A stretch of 53,088 nt of DNA, taken from positions 1 through 53,088 of the forward strand of contig JBGCFY010000021.1 of NCBI GenBank assembly GCA_045110315.1. Reading direction: 5' to 3'. The notes under the pieces are model-generated. The model saw only the letters and a program-made list of their open reading frames with translations, was not told the origin of the DNA and did not search any database. Every line of letters starts with the position of its first letter. The stretch's first letter is position 1. Shown here piece by piece: positions 43,549 to 52,608 of the stretch. A program made the translations under genes and the position numbers. The stretch is from CALFBG01 sp045110315. Lineage in GTDB: Bacteria; Bacteroidota; Bacteroidia; Chitinophagales; Saprospiraceae.

Positions 43549-46272
43549 ATGATGAATAGCTGTTCCTCCCAGGTATTGCGCAATATTGCGCTTATCGGTT
43601 TCTTCTTCTTGACTTTTTCCTTTGCTAATTTATTGCTTGCTCAGCCGGACGTACTTTGGTCTAAAACCCTTGGTGGCGCAGCGAATGAGCTTAACGTGAC
43701 TAGCGTAACGACGCAAGATGGTGGCTATTTGCTTGCGAGTGCAACGAATTCAATGGATACGGATATCAGTTTGAATCACGGCAAATACGATATTTGGTTA
43801 ACGAAACTTGATGAATCAGGGGCGTTGCTTTGGGATAAAAGTTTTGGCGGAAGCCAGCAAGATTATCCTAGTGCTATTTGCGCTACTTCCGATCAGCATT
43901 ACGTTATCGCAGGACATACTTACTCCGACGATGGAGATGTAAGTACGCAGCATGGAAAAGGAGATGCTTGGCTCGTCAAGTTAGACGAAACAGGAACTAT
44001 AGTTTGGCAAAAAAGCTACGGCGGAACAGAATTTGACGCGGCGTACGCCATTACGACTACCCAAGACGGCGGTTACATGGTTGCTGGTGTAACCTATTCG
44101 GCGGGGGTAGCGAGCGTTGGTAAGAGTTACGGTGGCGCAGATTATTGGGTGTTAAAATTGGATGCGGAAGGAGAAGTGCTATGGCAAAGAACCTACGGCG
44201 GTGCTAAAATGGACATCGCTTATTCTATCGTAGAAACAACGACGGGAAATTTTGTAATCGCTGGAAACTCTCTTTCTTTTCCTGCTTATAATAGTGCTTC
44301 CACTGGATTGACGGATTGTTGGGTCATAAACATTAGTCCCGATGGTGAAATTCAATGGGCAGAAAGTTTTGGCGGTTTCGCCGCAAATAAAAAGCCAACA
44401 ATCATCGAAACGAGTGACGGTGGTTTTGCACTGACCGGGAATTATCCCGTTTTGGACCTCAGTAATGAAAACGGACAAAAATACTATGAGAACTTTTGGT
44501 TGGTTAAACTCAATAGCGGCGGGGAACAAGCATGGCAAAAAAATTATGGTGGAAAAGGGTATGATCACGCCAATAGTATTCAAGCGACGCCAGATGGTGG
44601 ATTTGTATTGGCAGGATATTCTTGGTCTGAAAATACTTTTGTCGCCGGACAAGAAGGCGTTGCAGATTTCTACGTTTTAAAATTGGATGCGACGGGAACC
44701 TTAGAATGGCATCAAAATTATGGTGGTTCCGCTTACGACGAAGCACAACATATCTTGATTGATGCGGATGGAAATTATTTATTAGCGGGAACTAGTCGTT
44801 CGGGAGATCAAGCCGTACCGAATAATGCAGGCGCGCAAGACCTTTGGGTGATGAAATTGAAAGGCCCTTTTCAGTTGACCGCAGATTTGGGGGAAGACTT
44901 GGCAACTTGTCCCAAAGGACTCGTTGAATTAAATGCTTACCTCGAAGATTGTGAAAATTGTACTTACTTGTGGAACGATGCCAACGAAGATTCCATTCGG
45001 ATTATCCAACCAGAAATGAGCACGACCTATCAAGTTACGATCACGGATGCGAATGGCAATACTTCGACGGATGCTTTAGAAGTTATCGTTTTGAGTCCAG
45101 TAAGCTTTACGGCTACGATTAGTGCGCCGAGTTGTGCGGATACCAACGATGGAAAAATTGAAATTACAACCACAAATACGGATGCGTTGCAATATGCTTG
45201 GAGTAATAACGTCAATACTTCCAATAATGAGCTGCTCGCAGCAGGAAGCTATACCTTGGTCATTACGGACGAAAATAATTGTGAAACGACGCAAGACTTT
45301 GACCTAGTCGCACCTTCGCCACTAGTCGCAGCAACACTCGAAAATAAAGGAGTGAGTTGCTTTGGTGGCAATAATGGTACGTTGACGATCGGCGTCACGG
45401 GCGGAACGGATAGCTATACTTATCAATGGAGCAATGGCGCTACCCTGAATCAAATAGAAGAATTAACGGCTGGAATGTACAGCGTCAGTATTTCGGATGG
45501 CAATGATTGTGAATTGATCGAAACGTTTGAGATTACCGAATCGAAACTCTTAGAAATTATCCCGGAAGTGGAGCCGATCAGTTGCTTCGGTGAAAAGGAT
45601 GGAGCTGTTTATTTGACGGCACTCGGTGGCGTTGCGCCTTATCAATACGAATGGGATAATGGTACTACCGACGAAAGTTTGTTTGACCTAACAGCGGGAC
45701 AATACTTTGTTTCTTTAACGGATCAAAATGATTGTGAGCAAGTATTGGAAGTTGAAGTCGCGGAGCCAGAAGCTTTGGAAGTTACCTTGAGTATAGAACA
45801 AGTTACGGGCAGCGCAGAAAATGGGAGTATTTTTGTGGATCAAATTATTGGGGGTACGCCTCCTTACGAAGTCTTTGTGGAACGAGCGGGAGAAATGCTC
45901 TCGGCACCGTACACGCAATTAGCCGCTGGAGATTATCTCGTTCGGATTGTTGATCAACGGAATTGTACCTACGAAGAAGCAGTCGTTTTAGATTTTACGG
46001 AAAGTGCACAAATCTTAGTGGAATTAGATGATTTCTTACTTTATCCAAATCCCACGACTGGAAACTTTGTCATTAAGTTGGGTTTTAAACAAGCACAAGC
46101 CTTTGACCTACATGTTTATAATGCCATGGGACAATTGGTCATCCGACAAACTTACGATGCCGTCTTAGAAACAAAAATCCACCAAGACTTAAGTGCTTTG
46201 GAACGTGGAACGTATTTGCTTGTTGTTCAAAATGAGGGTGGGAAAATGAGTCAACGGATTATTTTGCAGTAA
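43549..46272 (+). CDS. T9SS type A protein: beta-propeller-like repeats plus SprB repeats
   Basis: 907 aa. Signal peptide (about 10-31). Residues about 35-440 contain seven repeats of about 55-60 aa with D-G-G-Y/F-x-x-A-G, D-x-W-V/L-x-K-L-D and W-x-x-x-Y-G-G, typical of a propeller-like adhesion region. A PKD/Ig-like domain with Cys pair (about 445-512) is followed by four SprB-type repeats (about 515-830; G-G-x-x-P-Y-x-Y, L-x-A-G-x-Y-x-V-S-I-S-D). The last 75 aa are a type A sorting domain (L-Y-P-N-P-T-T-G-N-F). SprB in Flavobacterium johnsoniae is a gliding adhesin, so a role in surface adhesion is plausible here, but gliding genes are not in the window. Strong terminator after the gene. 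Confidence 0.88.
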   Translation: MMNSCSSQVLRNIALIGFFFLTFSFANLLLAQPDVLWSKTLGGAANELNVTSVTTQDGGYLLASATNSMDTDISLNHGKYDIWLTKLDESGALLWDKSFGGSQQDYPSAICATSDQHYVIAGHTYSDDGDVSTQHGKGDAWLVKLDETGTIVWQKSYGGTEFDAAYAITTTQDGGYMVAGVTYSAGVASVGKSYGGADYWVLKLDAEGEVLWQRTYGGAKMDIAYSIVETTTGNFVIAGNSLSFPAYNSASTGLTDCWVINISPDGEIQWAESFGGFAANKKPTIIETSDGGFALTGNYPVLDLSNENGQKYYENFWLVKLNSGGEQAWQKNYGGKGYDHANSIQATPDGGFVLAGYSWSENTFVAGQEGVADFYVLKLDATGTLEWHQNYGGSAYDEAQHILIDADGNYLLAGTSRSGDQAVPNNAGAQDLWVMKLKGPFQLTADLGEDLATCPKGLVELNAYLEDCENCTYLWNDANEDSIRIIQPEMSTTYQVTITDANGNTSTDALEVIVLSPVSFTATISAPSCADTNDGKIEITTTNTDALQYAWSNNVNTSNNELLAAGSYTLVITDENNCETTQDFDLVAPSPLVAATLENKGVSCFGGNNGTLTIGVTGGTDSYTYQWSNGATLNQIEELTAGMYSVSISDGNDCELIETFEITESKLLEIIPEVEPISCFGEKDGAVYLTALGGVAPYQYEWDNGTTDESLFDLTAGQYFVSLTDQNDCEQVLEVEVAEPEALEVTLSIEQVTGSAENGSIFVDQIIGGTPPYEVFVERAGEMLSAPYTQLAAGDYLVRIVDQRNCTYEEAVVLDFTESAQILVELDDFLLYPNPTTGNFVIKLGFKQAQAFDLHVYNAMGQLVIRQTYDAVLETKIHQDLSALERGTYLLVVQNEGGKMSQRIILQ

Positions 46273-46335
46273 GCATAAACTTGAGGTATACAATGAAAAG
46301 TATGTGAAATAGATGCCATCGAAAGAAAGTCTACT

Positions 46336-46373
46336 AAAAAATCAGTCTTGCTGCAAAACAGGACTGATTTTTT
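46336..46373 (+). terminator. Rho-independent terminator
   Basis: AAAAAATCAGTC (46336-46347) pairs exactly with GACTGATTTTTT (46362-46373). The A- and T-runs allow action in both directions; it ends the propeller/SprB gene. Confidence 0.88.
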
Positions 46374-46431
46374 GGTTTAAGGCCTTTTGATTGCACCATT
46401 GGTTTTTTACGGCAAGCGATAAAACGAAACT

Positions 46432-46439
46432 TATCTTTG
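46432..46439 (+). promoter_or_regulatory. TAnnTTTG -7 element before the remnants
   Basis: TATCTTTG matches the -7 consensus, with no -33 TTG at normal spacing. It would transcribe the two broken frames that follow. Confidence 0.25.
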
Positions 46440-46530
46440 AGATAGGATAGGTGGGGAAGCTAATCGGAAAACTAAGCATTTCTAAATTCAAAAAAAATCA
46501 AAATGTAATGCTCGGTGATGTTTTTCTTAG

Positions 46531-46895
46531 AAGCTGGAGTTTCTAAATTCGAATAATATTAATTCTGACCTACGAGATAAAACCATTAAAGAGATTCAGG
46601 AACTGGAATCACAAATTGATCGAGAAGTGATAAAGATATTAAGAGAGAGAATAAATGAAAAGAAGGATCGCTAGACATACGATGGAAATCCTATTTGTTA
46701 CTAAAAAAGATCTAATCTAGGCAGCATTTTTTATATTTAGTAGCTCATGAAACCTATAATATTGTTGAAGAGTCAATTGAATATTTTAAAGTGAATCAAA
46801 AAAATAAGACGGAGTCTAGAATAGTGCGACGCTTGCCCATGTTAATAATTCTGTTGTTGATGTTTAGTTGGCTTTATCCAGCGTTCTCTAAATAG
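46531..46895 (+). pseudogene. possible degraded gene, two open fragments
   Basis: Frame A (46531-46674, 47 codons) encodes a charged helical stretch with E-I-Q-E-L-E-S-Q-I-D-R-E-V and stops. Frame B (46716-46895, 59 codons) has H-E-T-Y-N-I-V-E-E-S-I-E-Y-F, then a basic stretch and a membrane-like segment L-I-I-L-L-L-M-F-S-W-L-Y. Both lack ATG or GTG starts near their 5' ends and both look coding. They are in different frames and may be pieces of one or two small broken genes. No family recognised. Confidence 0.35.
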
Positions 46896-47029
46896 CCTAT
46901 TTTTCATCAAAAAGCGCTTTGTTTTAACTTAGAAGTCTTTATCTCCATTCGAACGAAAGTCGAGTTTACTTGCTAAGCTCCTTTTCATTTTAAATGGTTT
47001 CAAATTGAAAGGTTTGACATTAAAACAAG

Positions 47030-47050
47030 AAAGTTTTATCAGAAAACTTT
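47030..47050 (-). terminator. hairpin, probable terminator
   Basis: AAAGTTTT pairs with AAAACTTT across ATCAG, followed on the minus strand by CTTGTTTTAA. Located 8 bp past the stop of the esterase-like gene. The stem is AT-rich, so strength is uncertain. Confidence 0.4.
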
Positions 47051-47057
47051 AGTGCAT

Positions 47058-48650
47058 CTAAAAAATAGAAACCCCAATATACAAATAATCAACTCCATCA
47101 TAAAAAGTTGGCTCTGCTCCTGAGAAATCATAAGTATTCGTTTTAAACTCAACTTCATAAATACCATATTGATTAAAAATAACGGCAGAAGTTTGCTGTT
47201 TTGGGGTAACGAATAGGACTGCCGCTGGACCTTCGTGGAGGTTCCACGAAACTTTTGTATTGCTACTTGTATCTTCTCCGTCGATGGAAGTAAAGCCAGT
47301 AACTTCGGCGCTCGAAGGTAAAAATACAAGTTGATCTTCTCCTGCGTTGACTTCGTAGGTAGTTGTTGTACTACTGCTACTTGGATTAGGAGGATTCATC
47401 ATCGCCGGAAAATTTTGTCGGAAAAATTTAAACTGTTCTTCTTCGTAATTAGGGTGCGGACCACTGAGCTCAAGGCTATGACCGAGCAATTTATTACCAC
47501 CCAATTGATTGAAAATAGCAAAGGTAGTCGCGGGTGGATTATTTTGATCTAAATAACCAAGGTAACTTAAAGAAGCCCCTTCAAATCGCTTCGCAAAGTG
47601 AAGCACATCGTAGTATTGAATGGCTTGTTGAACCGCTAGTTCTTTTGCGGGCGTATAATTGCTCGCTTGACGAGTCTCCGCTAAATAATTCGGTTGTGCA
47701 CTCGTTCGATTGTATTGATAACCGTTGTGTTGTCCCATACTCGCCACGTTACTCACCAATAACTTAACTCGCTGGTCAATGCCCGCTACACAAGTTGCTA
47801 ATCCAGCTCCCTGCCCGACACCAATAACGCCTACGTTCTCCCCATCAAAATCAGATCTAGAAAAAATATAATCGATTGATCGCATGGCTGCCGCAATGGC
47901 AAATTTGTAGTAAATACTATCTCGGTTGCTCAGCACATTGGGCAAATAAGCTTGTGCATCGGTTGCCGTTGGTTTCGTATTGTGAATACTAATGGTAAAA
48001 GAAAGGGCATTCCCTTCCTCGGCAATCTTCGTTGCAGGTTGCACTTGTCCCGCCGCGTCACCAAAATCGGGTAAGCTTAAAATAGCGGGAAAAGGACCAT
48101 CTCCCGTAGGAACAGAAAGGTAGCCATAAACACTTCGATTGCCTAAATTAGCCAATTTTACACGGTATGTGCTCGCATAAGTCGTATTGCTCATCTCATT
48201 CAACTGTGCATTCATCGGGACTTGCGCTAATTCTGTTTTAACACTTTGCCAGAAAGCATCAAAATCATTAGGTTCCGTCTCGTAAGGCTGAATTTCGAAA
48301 GGAGAAACCGCCACGGTTGCCATGGTTTCTTGGTTATTTTGTGAAATAATACATTGTAAAAAGCCAGGTTCGGTCGTTTGGAAAGGAATATCATAGCTTT
48401 CGCCAGCTACTACTTCCAGCGTTCCCTCGTAGAGTTTTGCTTGATGGTGACCATTACTAATCCGATAATTGAGGCTCCCCGTAGTGGCTGCACTAACGGA
48501 AAAGTTGATCCATTCTCCAACTTCGTACTGAGCATTCGTGCGCGCTACAGACAATTGTACTTGAGCAGAAAGCGCCAGGGCACTCAAAGAGAAAACGACA
48601 ACTAAGCACTGAGCTTTAAGGATTTGATATAAATTACTGTTTGTACGCAT
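47058..48650 (-). CDS. secreted acetyl-xylan-esterase/cephalosporin-deacetylase-like protein with nucleophile lost
   Basis: 530 aa from the ATG at 48650 (a longer reading starts at 48674). Signal peptide about 1-30 (ending A-L-S-A-Q). An N-terminal beta domain (about 32-115) precedes an AXE1-like alpha/beta hydrolase (about 125-430): Y-E-T-E-P-N-D-F-D-A-F-W, Y-G-Y-L-S-V-P, P-A-I-L-S-L-P. The nucleophile elbow is G-V-G-Q-G-A-G in place of G-x-S-Q-G-G-G, so Gly279 (codon GGG) stands where Ser is expected. Asp368 (L-D-Q-N-N-P-P) and His399 (G-P-H-P) are at the expected spacing. A C-terminal PKD-like domain ends the protein, with no T9SS domain. Presumably an inactive or altered-function enzyme. 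Confidence 0.82.
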   Translation of the reverse strand: MRTNSNLYQILKAQCLVVVFSLSALALSAQVQLSVARTNAQYEVGEWINFSVSAATTGSLNYRISNGHHQAKLYEGTLEVVAGESYDIPFQTTEPGFLQCIISQNNQETMATVAVSPFEIQPYETEPNDFDAFWQSVKTELAQVPMNAQLNEMSNTTYASTYRVKLANLGNRSVYGYLSVPTGDGPFPAILSLPDFGDAAGQVQPATKIAEEGNALSFTISIHNTKPTATDAQAYLPNVLSNRDSIYYKFAIAAAMRSIDYIFSRSDFDGENVGVIGVGQGAGLATCVAGIDQRVKLLVSNVASMGQHNGYQYNRTSAQPNYLAETRQASNYTPAKELAVQQAIQYYDVLHFAKRFEGASLSYLGYLDQNNPPATTFAIFNQLGGNKLLGHSLELSGPHPNYEEEQFKFFRQNFPAMMNPPNPSSSSTTTTYEVNAGEDQLVFLPSSAEVTGFTSIDGEDTSSNTKVSWNLHEGPAAVLFVTPKQQTSAVIFNQYGIYEVEFKTNTYDFSGAEPTFYDGVDYLYIGVSIF

Positions 48651-48666
48651 GGGAGATTTATTATTT

Positions 48667-48999
48667 TCAAGCATCTAGATTTACCGAAAGTTTTAAACAG
48701 TTTGGTCTTACAACGGGGTACAATTTGTAATACTTTACTTTGTAGACTTTTTTAGGAGGATTTAGCTTATCCTTTCCTAAATACGCCTGAAAGTGGAAAT
48801 TTAGCTTAGTACCGATGGGTAAAACTTGGGTTAGAAACGCTTCTTGTATGTTTTTTGTATAGTTTTTACCCCAGTATATATTCAAAAAATATACCGAAAG
48901 TGACTGAACAGGAGGATCGCGTGGAAATATATTGCTTATTGTAACTGTCACAGTAAGCGATTTTTCTCGTTTTCTGGTCGCAGGTGACCTACCTAACAA
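48667..48999 (-). CDS. short hypothetical ORF or gene fragment
   Basis: 110 codons beginning at a TTG with an in-frame stop two codons upstream and no internal Met. It overlaps the longer alternative start of the esterase-like gene but not the preferred ATG. The composition (alternating V-T-V-T-I-S-N, then K- and Y-rich stretches such as K-V-Y-K-V-K-Y-Y-K-L-Y) looks like a beta-rich domain and the codons look used. It could be a fragment of a broken secreted protein or a real small gene. No recognised domain. Confidence 0.3.
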   Translation of the reverse strand: MLGRSPATRKREKSLTVTVTISNIFPRDPPVQSLSVYFLNIYWGKNYTKNIQEAFLTQVLPIGTKLNFHFQAYLGKDKLNPPKKVYKVKYYKLYPVVRPNCLKLSVNLDA

Positions 49000-49043
49000 T
49001 ATTCATTTAAAACCGGATAGAACTAGAACGGTAGGGAAGACAT

Positions 49044-49079
49044 AAAAATCCCGAATTTTCAGGATCGAAAATTCGGGAT
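49044..49079 (-). terminator. Rho-independent terminator for the S46 peptidase
   Basis: ATCCCGAATTTT (49048-49059) pairs exactly with AAAATTCGGGAT (49068-49079). A T-run follows on the minus strand. About 44 bp beyond the stop codon. Confidence 0.88.
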
Positions 49080-49122
49080 GATACGCTTAAAAATGCTTTA
49101 GCGTATAAGCACTAAGACAACA

Positions 49123-51306
49123 TTATTTTTTCTTAGGATGAACCAGTTTCATTTCTTTAATTAAATAATCTGCTCCGGCGTATTTATCAATAAAGAAAAG
49201 AATATAACGGACATCGACCATGATATTTCTACAAATAGAAGCATCGTAATTGATATCACTCATGGTTCCTTCCCAAACGCGATCAAAATTAAGACCGATT
49301 AAATTACCGTGTGCATCAATGGCTGGGCTACCAGAATTACCACCTGTAGTATGGTTGGAACCAATAAAACAAACGGGCATTTTTCCGTTTTTATCTGCGT
49401 AAGGACCGTAGTCTTTTTGCTGATAAAGGGTTCGTAGTTTCTCTGGAACATCAAATTCGTAATCTCCCGGGACGTACTTATCCATAACACCAGAAAGGTA
49501 GGTTTTTGTCAAATATTTTACCGCATCTTTAGGTTCGTAACTAGCTACTTGTCCGTAACTCACGCGCATCGTACCATTTGCATCTGGATAAAAACGTTTG
49601 TCTGGGAAAACTTCGATAATTGCTTTCATGTACAAGCGCTGTAAAGTACTGATTTTGCTGTTGATCGCATTATACTTCTTTCCAACTTCATTGTCATAAA
49701 CGGTCATCATTTTGGTTCCAAATTTGAACGCAGGATCTGCTTTGATCGCCGCAACTGCTTCTTTTGGTGATTTTTCAAAAATAGCCAAAACCTTATCGTA
49801 GGTCGTGAAGTTAGACCGTTTGTACATATCGCGGGTAAAATCTTCGAGTGACTTCGTTCCACTTAAGGCTACCGCTTCTTTGAGTGGCTGTCGGATGATA
49901 TCAATGGGCACTTTCTCGTCAAATAATCCCAATAGGTTACCCGCTACTTTTTGGTCGATATTGGAGCGGTAATTTTTATAGAAACCTTTGAGGTAAGATT
50001 GTAAACGAGCTTTGTAATCATTGTAGCCCGCTTCTCCGTTATTGTCGAAGCGCGTCACCAAATTATTCATAAAATTAACGACGCGGAGCAATTCGATATT
50101 TCGGAAAGCCGTTTCGTTGAAATAATCTCTCGTGAGGGCGTAAGGTTCAATTTCTGCGTACAGTTTTTTAAACTCAGGTAGGAGATAAGCGTATTGATCA
50201 TTCCAACGTTTATTGGCATTGACTTTCGCCATGAATTCCTTTTCAAATTGATGTTTCTTATCCAAGGCATTCGTCGATTTTAAGCCCTGACTTTCTCCGA
50301 TCCATTTTTTCCAATAGTTGGCGATGCTCGCAAATTTAGAAGCATACTGGATTTTTACTTGTGCATCTGCACGCATTTCTGCATCTACAATTTTAAGTGC
50401 TCGATCACGAATCCCAATCTTAGCAGGATTCAAAACGTCAACAATCTGAGAAACAGCATAAGACGGTAAATATTGATTGGTTCTACCAGGAAAACCAAAG
50501 ACCATCGTAAAATCACCTTCTTCTACACCATCCAAAGAAATGGGTAAAAAGTGCTTTGGCGTATAAGGAACATTGTCTGCAGAATATTCCGCTGGCAAAT
50601 TATTCTTGTCCGCATAGATTCTGAAAATAGAAAAATCTCCCGTGTGTCTCGGCCAAACCCAATTGTCGGTGTCTGATCCAAATTTTCCAACAGATTCTGG
50701 CGGTGCGCCAACCAAACGAACATCTCGGTAAGTCAAAGTGACAAACATGAAGTATTGATTACCCTTGTAGAAAGGGCGAATGACGATGTCTTCGTAAGTT
50801 TCTTTCTTGACGGTCAATTTGAATTTCTCCATATTTTGATCAATCAAAGATTGACGATCTTTGTCATTCATATCATCGGTTACGCCTTTCAAAATATCTT
50901 TACTAATATCTTCGATGCGTTGGATGAAAGTCGCGCTCAGGTTATTGTTTACCAACTCGTCTTTTAGGCTTTTCGCCCAAAAACCATCTCGCAAGTAATT
51001 ATTTTCTAAACTAGAATGAGATTGAATTTGGCTGTAGCCACAATGGTGATTCGTCAAAAGTAAGCCTCTACCCGAAATGATTTCAGAAGTACAACCTCCG
51101 TTGAAATGAACAATGGCATCTTTCAAGCTACCCTTGTTGATACTGTAAATATCTTCGGCGGACATTTTCATGCCCATGCTTTTCATCTCCGCCTCATTTA
51201 AGGATTGCAATAATAAGGGAAGCCACATTCCTTCGCCAGCAATGGCCAAGTTGGATACGGCGAGCCCGAGTAAAACGAATAAAATTTTCAGATTTTTTTG
51301 TATCAT
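49123..51306 (-). CDS. dpp11: S46 family dipeptidyl peptidase, DPP11-type (Asp/Glu-specific)
   Basis: 727 aa, normal for S46. Signal peptide about 1-23 (ending A-I-A-G), then the mature start G-E-G-M-W-L-P. The chymotrypsin-like triad is visible: His in T-N-H-H-C-G (about 88), Asp in T-D-N-W-V-W-P-R (about 222) and Ser658 in G-G-N-S-G-S-P. Eighteen residues after that Ser is Arg676 in N-F-D-R-V-W-E-G. In Porphyromonas gingivalis DPP11 an Arg at this spacing (Ser655/Arg673) confers Asp/Glu preference, whereas DPP7 has Gly there, so DPP11 type is favoured. It releases dipeptides from the N-termini of peptides in the periplasm. A clear terminator follows. Single gene, 54 bp downstream of the nucleoid-associated protein gene. 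Confidence 0.88.
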   Translation of the reverse strand: MIQKNLKILFVLLGLAVSNLAIAGEGMWLPLLLQSLNEAEMKSMGMKMSAEDIYSINKGSLKDAIVHFNGGCTSEIISGRGLLLTNHHCGYSQIQSHSSLENNYLRDGFWAKSLKDELVNNNLSATFIQRIEDISKDILKGVTDDMNDKDRQSLIDQNMEKFKLTVKKETYEDIVIRPFYKGNQYFMFVTLTYRDVRLVGAPPESVGKFGSDTDNWVWPRHTGDFSIFRIYADKNNLPAEYSADNVPYTPKHFLPISLDGVEEGDFTMVFGFPGRTNQYLPSYAVSQIVDVLNPAKIGIRDRALKIVDAEMRADAQVKIQYASKFASIANYWKKWIGESQGLKSTNALDKKHQFEKEFMAKVNANKRWNDQYAYLLPEFKKLYAEIEPYALTRDYFNETAFRNIELLRVVNFMNNLVTRFDNNGEAGYNDYKARLQSYLKGFYKNYRSNIDQKVAGNLLGLFDEKVPIDIIRQPLKEAVALSGTKSLEDFTRDMYKRSNFTTYDKVLAIFEKSPKEAVAAIKADPAFKFGTKMMTVYDNEVGKKYNAINSKISTLQRLYMKAIIEVFPDKRFYPDANGTMRVSYGQVASYEPKDAVKYLTKTYLSGVMDKYVPGDYEFDVPEKLRTLYQQKDYGPYADKNGKMPVCFIGSNHTTGGNSGSPAIDAHGNLIGLNFDRVWEGTMSDINYDASICRNIMVDVRYILFFIDKYAGADYLIKEMKLVHPKKK

Positions 51307-51360
51307 GCTAATTAGGTTTTATTGTAAATACTAAGACAATGACATTCTTTATAGATCCGC

Positions 51361-52401
51361 TTAGCTCAATTCTTCGTTGAAGTAAACTTTATAGTAAAAC
51401 ATTCCTTGTTCTTCGTCGAAGCCTTTTTCTAGATATTGATGTCCCGCGTCGGGATTATTGAGGTCAAGCTTGATTTGAATTTTAGTATCCAGTTTAATTT
51501 CTGATTTGATTTTCTTAGCGGCAGTTTTTAGTGCGCTAGGAGAAATTTCGAAGGTTTCCACTTGATCCAGACCATAATCGGCCGCATAGTTTTTAAATTC
51601 GCTGGCAATGGTTTCGCTAGGAATTACCTCTTGTGCAAAATCTTCGGCGTTGAAAGTTTCGTGGGATGCAAAGTAGTCTACGGAGTCATTAATAAATTTC
51701 AATTGCTCTTTCTTGTCGGTCGTTGGTGCTACAACTTCCTGAGAAAAATTATCCAACAATTCTAAGTAACTACGGGTGTGGAAATTCTCGTTGCGGACGT
51801 GTTCAATATCCAAAAAGTTTTTGAGCCAATAGCTTGCGTCATAGCGATTATTATCTACGGTATAAATACGATAGCCATCTGCAGATTCCGTGTTGATAAT
51901 CAAACAACCTTTATCCAGTTTTTCGGCGTTGATACCATCCAAACCTTTCAGGGTTAATTGTCGTTCTAAATTATCAACTTGAAAGAATTTAGACTTTGTT
52001 TCCGCTTTAAAAATACCTACGGCGTCTACCAACTCGTCGTCAAGTTGAATATCCGTAAAATGCACAACGAAAAGCTCTCCCGATTTAATATTAGGATGAT
52101 CCGATTGTGCGTACAAATATTCCAAAATGTTGAAAGACTGTTCGAGCAGCGTCAATGGATTTTCAAAAATTTGACGAACAAAACGGTAAACGCGATTGTC
52201 TTCCAGTTCGGTCGAACTTTGAAATTGGTATAACTCTTCTTGCTTGCGGAGCGATTTTAGAAAAAATTCTTTTAAGTTCTCTTTGAGGGCAATTTCAAAA
52301 TCAAAAAGTGTTTCTGATCTAAAATTGTATTCTCCTCGATTTTTATTGCCTACGCGGTGGAAGGCAATTTTTCCCATTTCTATGTTTTTGTAATTGATCA
52401 T
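51361..52401 (-). CDS. nucleoid-associated protein, YejK/NdpA family
   Basis: 346 aa, cytoplasmic, no signal peptide. The whole length fits the YejK (37-kDa nucleoid-associated) family: K-I-A-F-H-R-V-G-N-K at the N-terminus, S-G-E-L-F-V-V-H-F-T-D-I, K-S-K-F-F-Q-V, L-K-G-L-D-G-I-N-A-E-K-L-D-K-G-C-L-I, D-A-S-Y-W-L-K-N-F-L and a charged C-terminal third. Proteins of this family bind DNA. Their exact role is not known, although some are linked to abortive defence islands. The next gene downstream is the S46 peptidase (54 bp), so they may share a transcript. Nothing nearby suggests a defence island. Confidence 0.8.
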   Translation of the reverse strand: MINYKNIEMGKIAFHRVGNKNRGEYNFRSETLFDFEIALKENLKEFFLKSLRKQEELYQFQSSTELEDNRVYRFVRQIFENPLTLLEQSFNILEYLYAQSDHPNIKSGELFVVHFTDIQLDDELVDAVGIFKAETKSKFFQVDNLERQLTLKGLDGINAEKLDKGCLIINTESADGYRIYTVDNNRYDASYWLKNFLDIEHVRNENFHTRSYLELLDNFSQEVVAPTTDKKEQLKFINDSVDYFASHETFNAEDFAQEVIPSETIASEFKNYAADYGLDQVETFEISPSALKTAAKKIKSEIKLDTKIQIKLDLNNPDAGHQYLEKGFDEEQGMFYYKVYFNEELS

Positions 52402-52534
52402 GTCACTTTGGTTTGTACTGCAATTTTAGCATTTATCAACAACAAAAAGAAATATTGGCAGAGATAACTCGGCTATGTTACTGACATAAGTAGTTGATTT
52501 GGTAGTTCTCGAGCTTAAACCTTCATTTAGTACC

Positions 52535-52569
52535 AAAAAAAACGATCACAGTTGAAGTACTGTGATCGT
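52535..52569 (-). terminator. Rho-independent terminator for the OmpA-family gene
   Basis: ACGATCACAGT (52542-52552) pairs exactly with ACTGTGATCGT (52559-52569) and is followed on the minus strand by eight T. About 40 bp beyond the stop. Confidence 0.9.
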
Positions 52570-52608
52570 AGCAAGCGCATTAATCGGCTTATTTTTTATG
52601 CTCTTTAT

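Larger units (their letters stand above)
46273..47057. other. region of gene remnants, 785 bp
   Basis: Contains the terminator at 46336-46373, a TATCTTTG box at 46432-46439 and two open frames without ATG that look coding (46531-46674, 46716-46895). The rest shows nothing recognisable. Confidence 0.5.

Noticed and set aside
51361..52401. YejK-like gene as marker of a defence island
   Set aside because: No nuclease, helicase, toxin or mobile-element gene lies beside it; neighbours are housekeeping-like.
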